Position numbers and translations under genes: made by a program. This document shows positions 9,204 to 15,046 of a stretch of DNA of 32,521 bases, one piece after another (position 1 is the first letter of the stretch; the number at the start of each line of letters is the position of its first letter). The stretch comes from Candidatus Poribacteria bacterium (GTDB taxonomy: Bacteria; Poribacteria; WGA-4E; WGA-3G). The notes under the pieces are model-generated. The model was not told where the DNA came from. It made no database searches and saw only the letters and a list, made by a program, of their open reading frames with translations. The stretch is from contig JAPOQK010000104.1 in the NCBI GenBank assembly GCA_026710795.1, positions 1-32,521 on the forward strand, given 5' to 3'.

Positions 9204-9246
9204 ATTATTTCTCCTCTGGTCATTATACAATGTAAGACTATGGAAT

Positions 9247-10395
9247 CTATTGCTTTTTTTGCCATTGCTGTTTCTTAAGTTTCATTTCGTCATTCAGTAC
9301 GATCTTGGATGATGGTGTTTGGTTCGACTCGTCAATAATCCAATTTCCATCTTCATCCTTCAGTACAGGTTTGCGTTGTTGAACGGATAGCACACCAAAC
9401 GGTTTATGCGGTTCTATCTGATACCAATATGCAACAGAGGATGTCTCGTTGCTCAGGTGGTTACCATGTCCATGCTCAATCGTAACCCGTATTTCCTTCT
9501 CAAAACGGATAGGGTTTTCCAAATGATATACATACGAAGTTTGGTAACCGTTAGTATTTCTCTCGTGAATTGATGATCCGTTATGTGCGAATGCATTTTG
9601 TTGCATACCCCACGCCTGATTGAGATAGTCCTCTGAACCTGTGCCGTGTAAATCGGGAGGCCATTTGTACCCATCAATCCATATCATATCATCACCTTCA
9701 CCCCACCATGTGCCTTGAAAGTTGCTCACAGAAAGGTTGCATCCGATATAGTGTCCTTTACCCTCAGCAGATAGAATCAGATAGTTATTATCCCAAGCGA
9801 GTCGTTCAGCGTTTATGATATTGGCTTCTGCGGTGTTGACTGTGATTTCGTGTCCCCACCCATCACATGGATTTTCACGATGGAATTGCGCGTGAAAGTA
9901 TGCCACATCTTCACCGTGTTCTGTTGGATATAACTCATAATCAACATAAAAGTATTGACGGTGCGAAGTTTCACCATCGTTGACAAGTTCAATACGAGCA
10001 GAACGGTTAAACGGCATTTGTAAGTAACAGTTGAGCGCACACCCTGAATTAAATTGATTGTTGCTGTGCGTAGACGCTGAAAACGGAATGGAATCGTAAG
10101 AGTTAACGATTTCGTTTCCAAGACCAAAAAAATCACCTAACGGACACAAAACACTCGGATGCTCTTCATCGTCCCAGAACATCTGAATCAGCACGTTACG
10201 ATATCCGTTTGGCTGAGTCATCCAGATATGATTGATACATCCCGGTCCTTTTATATCAGCGAGAACACGCGTTTCACCGGGGGCAATATCCCATGCATCG
10301 TTATTGCGTCCTGTCGTATCCCACGATGATGCACGTAAAGATCTGGCATCTTTCACACGTGTCAACGACGACAATAATCCATCAACATAGTTCAT
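9247..10395 (-). CDS. DUF2961 / GH172-family protein
   Basis: The 382-residue protein carries the DUF2961 hallmarks: the RASSWDTTGRNNDAWDI opening, CINHIWMT, LGDFFGLG, WWGEGDDMIWIDG and HGTGSEDYLNQAWG. Characterised members of glycoside hydrolase family 172 are alpha-D-fructofuranosidases, difructose-anhydride enzymes or D-arabinan-degrading enzymes. The conserved acidic residues in GEGDD and GTGSEDY are the likely catalytic region. The length matches the family. No signal peptide is seen, so a cytoplasmic location is expected unless a non-classical route is used. It lies 43 bp upstream of the large glycan protein on the same strand, and the two probably act on the same carbohydrate. AAGGA lies about 8 nt before the ATG. 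The substrate is not predictable. Confidence 0.87.
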   Translation of the reverse strand: MNYVDGLLSSLTRVKDARSLRASSWDTTGRNNDAWDIAPGETRVLADIKGPGCINHIWMTQPNGYRNVLIQMFWDDEEHPSVLCPLGDFFGLGNEIVNSYDSIPFSASTHSNNQFNSGCALNCYLQMPFNRSARIELVNDGETSHRQYFYVDYELYPTEHGEDVAYFHAQFHRENPCDGWGHEITVNTAEANIINAERLAWDNNYLILSAEGKGHYIGCNLSVSNFQGTWWGEGDDMIWIDGYKWPPDLHGTGSEDYLNQAWGMQQNAFAHNGSSIHERNTNGYQTSYVYHLENPIRFEKEIRVTIEHGHGNHLSNETSSVAYWYQIEPHKPFGVLSVQQRKPVLKDEDGNWIIDESNQTPSSKIVLNDEMKLKKQQWQKKQ

Positions 10396-10462
10396 TCACT
10401 ATTTCCTTTACTATACGAATTCATTCATTTATTATATCATGTGAATAAGGACACAGACACTA

Positions 10463-10606
10463 TTACAATCCCACAATAGCACGCATCTTCTCCAACCCAA
10501 TCTTCGCAGCTTCCTCAGGATCTTCCTCCCAGTAACTCGGGTTAAACAACTCCAATGAGATAACTCCCGAATAATCAGCATCAGTTTGTTCCACACTTGC
10601 TGGTTC
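10463..10606 (-). pseudogene. C-terminal remnant of a sugar phosphate isomerase/epimerase
   Basis: The minus strand here encodes the last ~48 residues of a paralog of the intact isomerase at 11396-12208. [27 protein letters not shown] and a stop codon at 10465-10463 are shared. Upstream, [11 protein letters not shown] matches EPTRAEQTDAD of the intact gene. The 22 residues between its two Asp-Ala-Asp copies are missing, so an internal deletion between short repeats has occurred. There is no start codon and no N-terminal three quarters. DNA identity to the intact copy is only about 80 percent by eye, so the duplication is old. Confidence 0.75.
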
Positions 10607-10641
10607 AATTTCAAGAAAACTCAGTATCAAACCTAAATTGA

Positions 10642-11073
10642 CTATGGTGTAAAACTAAAAATCGTAGATGGAATTGGTTCAGTGTTAATGATATGCTTTG
10701 AATAACTAATACTAATGTCAAAGCAAGATAAGAAATTTGCACCTAATAAACCGTGTGCATAAGTCTCAATAGGCAAATAACTCGCTGCTATTTCCATTCC
10801 TTCAAAAGTTTGACCAATTACCGAGAGTCTACTGACTTTGATAATGTCAACCTTAGTAATACCACTTGCAGTAACAAAGTCAATCTTAGATAAGTTTGTA
10901 TCAGAAAGATCATACCCTAAATCTGACAAGATGTCTGGATTAATAGTCGTAAACGATGCACCCGTATCTAATATTAAATCTATTGTAACATGTTTGCTAT
11001 AGTTCAAAGCATGTATTTTTGCTTGAACCATAATTAAGCCGTCAGGTCTTAACTGAAAACGCGTCTGACTCAT
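10642..11073 (-). CDS. Retropepsin-like (clan AA) aspartic protease
   Basis: The protein has about 143 residues. The active-site motif [12 protein letters not shown] (Asp36 from the ATG at 11073) and the later HGLLGANFL hairpin are the two marks of a single-domain, dimer-forming retropepsin of the bacterial clan AA type. No signal peptide or membrane segment is seen. The ATG at 11073 overlaps the TAA stop of the upstream small gene by one base (TAATG), which indicates translational coupling. An in-frame GTG at 11085 is an alternative start, but it sits only 3 nt after GGGAG. The cellular substrate of these bacterial enzymes is largely unknown. The close pairing suggests the small upstream protein is a partner or target. 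Confidence 0.85.
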   Translation of the reverse strand: MSQTRFQLRPDGLIMVQAKIHALNYSKHVTIDLILDTGASFTTINPDILSDLGYDLSDTNLSKIDFVTASGITKVDIIKVSRLSVIGQTFEGMEIAASYLPIETYAHGLLGANFLSCFDISISYSKHIINTEPIPSTIFSFTP

Positions 11074-11312
11074 TATAACAGGCACAATCTCCCTTCTGGG
11101 ATCTCACCAGTATAATGTATCACAGCACCACCTTTCAGGTTTCTTAGTTCACTATAAACATCATCCCTTAAATCGCTATGGGCAGTAACTATTCCCGATA
11201 TAAGTTCTGAAGTTTCATCGTTAATTATAGGTTCAACAATAAACAGCCACTGGTCAGGATACTTCTCTATCATATCATCCAGTGTCAAACGTTCACCCAT
11301 TTCTACATGCAT
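11073..11312 (-). CDS. Small partner protein of the retropepsin (DUF5678-like)
   Basis: The 79-residue protein starts at an ATG (11312) with AAGGAG 7 nt upstream. The frame is open further upstream but without support. Its layout is an N-terminal helix (LTLDDMIEKYPDQWLFI), a strand pair, an AHSDLRDDVYSEL helix and a C-terminal strand GAVIHYTGEIPEG. This resembles the small DUF5678-type proteins often found directly before retropepsin genes in bacteria and archaea; I recall that pairing from general knowledge and it is not tested here. Its function is unknown. It overlaps the protease gene by one base, so the two form a cassette inserted between an intact isomerase gene and an isomerase remnant. 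Confidence 0.72.
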   Translation of the reverse strand: MHVEMGERLTLDDMIEKYPDQWLFIVEPIINDETSELISGIVTAHSDLRDDVYSELRNLKGGAVIHYTGEIPEGRLCLL

Positions 11313-11395
11313 TCCACATCTCCTTATTATTACGAACGCTGGAAGTAGACTTGTATGCAAAGCGGATAATAATGGTGAATATTCGAGAATTAATA

Positions 11396-12208
11396 TCAGG
11401 ACTGCAGAACAGATTGCATCTTCTCTAATCCAATCTTTGCTACTTCCTCAGGATCATCCTCCCAATAACTCGGATTGAAGAGTTCCAATGATATAACACC
11501 CGAAAAATCTGCATCTTTCAAAATAGAGATCATCTTTTTCAGATCAAGGATGCCATCTCCTGGATAAACACGATCCGCATCTGTTTGTTCGGCACGTGTA
11601 GGTTCAGCAGGGGCATCGTTGAAATGGAACACAGCGATTTTTTCACCAGGGATACCTTCCATATCCTCTATTTCGCCACCACCACGATAGATATGGAAAG
11701 GATCAAGTACAATCGTGCTATCAGGATGGTCAGCAACTTCTATGACTTCCCATGCATGTTTTACCTGATTGACACCATCGACAAATCCGAGGAATTCCAT
11801 TGCAGGTTTAACTCCAAACTCACGACCCAGTTCAAGTAGTTTACGATAATTCTCACCACCTAACTGAAGATCAGCCACTTCACGCGGAGGACTTGAGATA
11901 ATATAGGTTGACCCAACAGCTGCAGCTTGTGCCATCCGTTTTTTAGCATCTTCCATTGCATTCTCAAATTCCACACCAGTTGCATTTAGCCATCCGTGCA
12001 ATGCGATGACAGTCGGCACAGATAGTCCGTGATCGTCCAGAGCTTTTTTCACATCAACGAGGGAACCACCATTGTCCTCATATTCCGATAAATCGTTATT
12101 CCACAACTCAATTGCAGTATAGCCGGTTTCCCCTGCAATCCGTATTTTATCCATCAAATCGGCAGGACGAATTGTGCTTGTATTCAACCCTAACTGAAAT
12201 TGTCCCAT
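11396..12208 (-). CDS. Sugar phosphate isomerase/epimerase (xylose-isomerase-like TIM barrel)
   Basis: This is a 270-residue AP-endonuclease-2/xylose-isomerase-like TIM barrel. The likely divalent-metal and catalytic residues appear in the usual order at the strand ends: E138 (AMEFLGF), D169 and H172 (LDPFHIY), H195 (FHFNDAP) and E242 (SLELFNPS). The start has AAGGAG 7 nt upstream and lies 9 bp after the stop of the neighbouring isomerase gene, so the two are co-transcribed. The enzyme probably acts in the cytoplasm on a keto- or hydroxy-sugar acid linked to the DgoD-like dehydratase. A truncated paralog lies 0.8 kb downstream (10463-10606). Confidence 0.87.
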   Translation of the reverse strand: MGQFQLGLNTSTIRPADLMDKIRIAGETGYTAIELWNNDLSEYEDNGGSLVDVKKALDDHGLSVPTVIALHGWLNATGVEFENAMEDAKKRMAQAAAVGSTYIISSPPREVADLQLGGENYRKLLELGREFGVKPAMEFLGFVDGVNQVKHAWEVIEVADHPDSTIVLDPFHIYRGGGEIEDMEGIPGEKIAVFHFNDAPAEPTRAEQTDADRVYPGDGILDLKKMISILKDADFSGVISLELFNPSYWEDDPEEVAKIGLEKMQSVLQS

Positions 12209-12217
12209 TATATCTCC

Positions 12218-13015
12218 TTATTTGTCCATCAAAGCGCGGATGAAGCGTACATCTACACGAGCAAGATCAATCACACTGTCCACGGGTTCACCACCATATT
12301 CACTGTGAAAACTAACAGGTCCTGAATATTCCATCGCCTTCAGCGTATCAAGAGTTGTCTCCCAGTCAACAAATCCTTTTCCCATACGGACTACCTTACC
12401 TCCACGCATTCCAGGGGAACGCGCAAGGTCTTTGAAGGCTATAACTGCCAGATGTGACTTGACAATATCAAGTGCCATATTGATAGGTTCACCAACGATT
12501 GACAAATGACCCGTATCCGAAAACACACCTACATGTTGTGGGTCGAATCCCTTCACAAGGTTCATCACTGCACATGAGTTTAGTCCCATAGATGTACCAG
12601 AGTGATTGTGAATACATGTCCTTGGTCCATATTTTTCTGAGAGTTTTGCGAATCCATCAAGTTGTTTGTGAATAGAATCAACCTGGGACCAGTATCCTCC
12701 ATCAGCATGCCAATGCCAATATCCCAGTTTGATGTTTTCAACACCTGCTTCACCTGCAGCAGCATAAACGCGGACTGTCTCTTCTTTGGATGGGTCTAAA
12801 AAATCACCGGGTGTCGTAACAAGAGGAATAGACAAACCTGCTTCATCAAACTGTTTCGCTGCAGCGGGTAATTCCTTCTCTGCATTTTCAGGATTCACAG
12901 GATAGCCGGGACGAACACAAAGGTCAGCACCTTCCACGCCAACCGACTGTAATGAGGTGATAATATCTGGAATTTCTAAACCTTCCAGATGTTTCGTGAA
13001 CATTATAAATTTCAT
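12218..13015 (-). CDS. Sugar phosphate isomerase/epimerase (xylose-isomerase-like TIM barrel)
   Basis: The 265-residue TIM-barrel protein is only distantly similar to its 11396-12208 neighbour. Putative metal ligands are in CIHNHSG (H136, H138), FSDTGHL (D167, H170), FKD (D196) and HSEYGG (E239). The first ligand position, usually Glu, reads as His-Asn-His here. It lies between the dehydratase gene (52 bp away) and the second isomerase gene (9 bp away). The shared orientation and spacing point to one operon for catabolism of a sugar acid. The Shine-Dalgarno is weak (AAAGAAAG). The specific reaction is not predictable from sequence. Confidence 0.85.
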   Translation of the reverse strand: MKFIMFTKHLEGLEIPDIITSLQSVGVEGADLCVRPGYPVNPENAEKELPAAAKQFDEAGLSIPLVTTPGDFLDPSKEETVRVYAAAGEAGVENIKLGYWHWHADGGYWSQVDSIHKQLDGFAKLSEKYGPRTCIHNHSGTSMGLNSCAVMNLVKGFDPQHVGVFSDTGHLSIVGEPINMALDIVKSHLAVIAFKDLARSPGMRGGKVVRMGKGFVDWETTLDTLKAMEYSGPVSFHSEYGGEPVDSVIDLARVDVRFIRALMDK

Positions 13016-13067
13016 ATTATGCTTTCTTTAGTTTGTGAGTGCTATTTCCGAATCGCGTACTTTTCCC

Positions 13068-14171
13068 TTACCAATCCACAACAGAACCGTCATCTGGATG
13101 GTAGGATTCAGGATTTCTCCAATCGTGGTCTATTTTATCTTCAAGTGCATCTTCATCCAATTCAATACCTAAACCTGGACCTGTGGGTAATTCAACAAAA
13201 CCATCTTTGAAAACAAACGGATTCTTGAGATAACCTTCACCAAGTGTTGTATGTTCTTGCATCACGAAGTTTGGAATTGAAGCATCTAATTGGATACAGG
13301 CTGCCAACGAAATAGGACCCAGTGGGTTGTGTGGCGCGATACCTCCATAATACGCTTCTGCCATTCCAGCAATGATACGTACTTCATTGATACCCCCAGC
13401 ATGGCATAGGTCTGGCTGTAGAATGGATGCCGCCTGTTTCTCCAATATCTCACGGAATCCCCACTTCGTGAAAATCCTTTCACCAGTCGCTATCGGTAAG
13501 TGAGTGCTACGAGCGATTTCTGCAAGCGTATCAACATTCTGACACTGTATCGGTTCTTCAACAAACATCGGTTGATAAGGTTCTAATGCCTTAATTAACA
13601 CCTTTGCTGTTTGTGGACTGACAGCACCGTGAAAGTCAATTGCTAAATCTACCTCTGTACCTGCCGCTTCTCGTAGCGCAGCAAAGTGATTAACGGCTTT
13701 ATCAATAAAAGCTTTATTCTCAATAATACGTGCAGGTCTACCTCCAGCAACACCTGTTTTAAATGCAGTGAACCCTTTGTCAATCCATTCTTTAATTCCG
13801 TCTGGATCGCCGCCCCCTTTATACAATCTTATACGATCGCGAGTCGGTCCTCCAAAAAGTTGATATACAGGCACACCCAGGGATTTACCCGCTAAATCCC
13901 AAAGTGCTTGCTCAACTCCGCTAAGTGCACTCGTGAGAATAGGACCTCCACGGTAAAATGCATGACGGTACATTGCTTGCCAATGATGTACTACACGTCT
14001 TGGGTCTTCTCCGATAAGATAAGGTGCGAGTTCATCAACTGCTTGCGCACACGTTTTTGCGCGTCCTTCTAAGATCGGTTCACCGAGACCAACTAATCCT
14101 TCGTCTGTATGAATTTTCAGGAATAACCAACGAGGCTGTACAAGAAAAGTTTCTAACTTTGTTATTTTCAT
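13068..14171 (-). CDS. dgoD: D-galactonate dehydratase-like enzyme (enolase superfamily)
   Basis: The 367-residue mandelate-racemase/muconate-lactonizing-type protein closely follows the E. coli DgoD pattern from memory (LKI-TDEGLVG-GEP, EGRA, YRGGPIL, LQPDL-HAGG, APHNPLGP, GLGIE). Metal ligands are D179, E205 and E231, and catalytic bases are H181 (DFHG) and H281. All are offset by four from the E. coli numbering. The reaction would be dehydration of D-galactonate, or a related aldonate, to the 2-keto-3-deoxy acid in the cytoplasm. No KDG kinase or aldolase gene is nearby; two TIM-barrel isomerases follow instead, so the true substrate may differ. AAAGGTGA lies 8 nt before the ATG, and a promoter with an operator candidate sits upstream. 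Confidence 0.83.
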   Translation of the reverse strand: MKITKLETFLVQPRWLFLKIHTDEGLVGLGEPILEGRAKTCAQAVDELAPYLIGEDPRRVVHHWQAMYRHAFYRGGPILTSALSGVEQALWDLAGKSLGVPVYQLFGGPTRDRIRLYKGGGDPDGIKEWIDKGFTAFKTGVAGGRPARIIENKAFIDKAVNHFAALREAAGTEVDLAIDFHGAVSPQTAKVLIKALEPYQPMFVEEPIQCQNVDTLAEIARSTHLPIATGERIFTKWGFREILEKQAASILQPDLCHAGGINEVRIIAGMAEAYYGGIAPHNPLGPISLAACIQLDASIPNFVMQEHTTLGEGYLKNPFVFKDGFVELPTGPGLGIELDEDALEDKIDHDWRNPESYHPDDGSVVDW

Positions 14172-14214
14172 GAAGGGTTCACCTTTTAGAATTTCTGCAC
14201 TTCAAGAATACTTT

Positions 14215-14255
14215 AATTTCTATTCTATGGTAACACCTTGAATAGAAATTGTCAA
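14215..14255 (-). promoter_or_regulatory. Promoter with 11-bp inverted-repeat operator candidate for the dgoD-like operon
   Basis: On the minus strand: -35 TTGACA (14255-14250), a 17-bp spacer and -10 TACCAT (14232-14227). A perfect 11-bp inverted repeat (14215-14225 and 14240-14250, AATTTCTATTC and its complement, 14-bp spacer) brackets the -10 box, and its distal half abuts the -35. Such placement would let a dimeric repressor block RNA polymerase. No regulator gene is nearby. Confidence 0.6.
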
Positions 14256-14443
14256 TATATTTTTATGTATATTGCAGATGCAACCAATTGTAGTATTTCT
14301 CAATGATGTATAGATACAAAGTAAGAAGATTATATTCGTAGAACTGAGAAATTACACCTCAGTCTTTCTCGTCCTATAGAAATGTAAAAAAACAGATTTG
14401 AGATCCGTTGTTTATGTATATTTTAGTGAAAATTGAATGGTTT

Positions 14444-14584
14444 AAAATGTCATACTTTAGAGTTTTTAGAGTCAATAGCAATTTGGTGCATTTTACAAAA
14501 AAGCTATAAACCTATATCATAACTGGATTTACGCCTTATATATGACAAGTTTAGTCAGGATTGACTCTAAAGTTTTACATTTTT
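14444..14584. repeat. MITE-like inverted-repeat element
   Basis: A perfect 12-bp inverted repeat (14465-14476 and 14560-14571) extends outward as a longer arm (14444-14476 against 14560-14584) if a 9-bp tandem slip in the left arm is allowed. The 83-bp centre has no open frame of interest. The 141-bp size and terminal inverted repeats resemble a non-autonomous mobile element, with no target duplication identified. The rest of 14256-14797 shows no gene and no other structure I can support. Confidence 0.4.
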
Positions 14585-14797
14585 ATAATAGGTCGGATAA
14601 TTTGTGAGATTATTCCTTGAAATAACAATTATTGTGTGTGAATTGAGTTTGGAACTCTTTCAATAAATACTGTACGCGACAATGAATGGTAATGAGGTAT
14701 TTTGGCACTACATTCTTAACCTAATATTTGATATACTTCTACCATCAACACACATCATTTACATAGATATATCCTGCGACTTACATTATTTTAATCC

Positions 14798-14942
14798 AAG
14801 TTGCTACCTACAAGATTTTAGACAGTCTAACACCGTTGTTAATTGGTAATAATCCATGTTTCGCAAGTATTTGTAGCGCAATCTGTTAGTTTGCGCGTCC
14901 ATAGGCACAATCTAACAGATTGTGCTACATAGGTAGCAACTT
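14798..14942. repeat. Nested inverted-repeat (cruciform) element
   Basis: Outer 12-bp perfect arms (14798-14809 and 14931-14942) flank an inner 18-bp hairpin with one mismatch (14872-14889 with 14912-14929). Each inner arm is itself palindromic: GCGCAA/TTGCGC at 14876-14896, and a 9-bp palindrome with a 3-nt loop at about 14905-14925. It looks like a REP/MITE-type intergenic repeat, and it ends only 41 bp before the sigma promoter motif. Confidence 0.5.
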
Positions 14943-14983
14943 AGGTTATTTTACTTATATTTTGAATTAAACACTTCATTTTA

Positions 14984-15015
14984 TGCAACCTTTCCATATT
15001 CTTTTGAGTCTTTGC
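14984..15015 (+). promoter_or_regulatory. ECF-type promoter candidate of the first sigma-fusion gene
   Basis: TGCAACCTTT (14984-14993) and GTCTTTGC (15008-15015) recur upstream of the second sigma-fusion gene with the same 63-bp distance from TGCAAC to the GTG start. TGCAAC/GTCT is a plausible ECF -35/-10 pair, with 18 bp between the two. Because both genes encode sigma factors, autoregulation is the simplest reading. The claim rests on the two-copy comparison only. Confidence 0.5.
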
Positions 15016-15046
15016 CTTATGAAGTAATCATGGTTGGAGAACAGTC

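Noticed and set aside
10432-10614. A 60-residue minus-strand frame as a separate gene
   Set aside because: The frame next to it encodes a clear isomerase C-terminus with a stop, so this frame is only the shadow of that remnant.
14277-14300. A third TGCAACC box
   Set aside because: No GTCT box at the right distance and no gene start downstream on that strand, so it is not counted as a sigma promoter.
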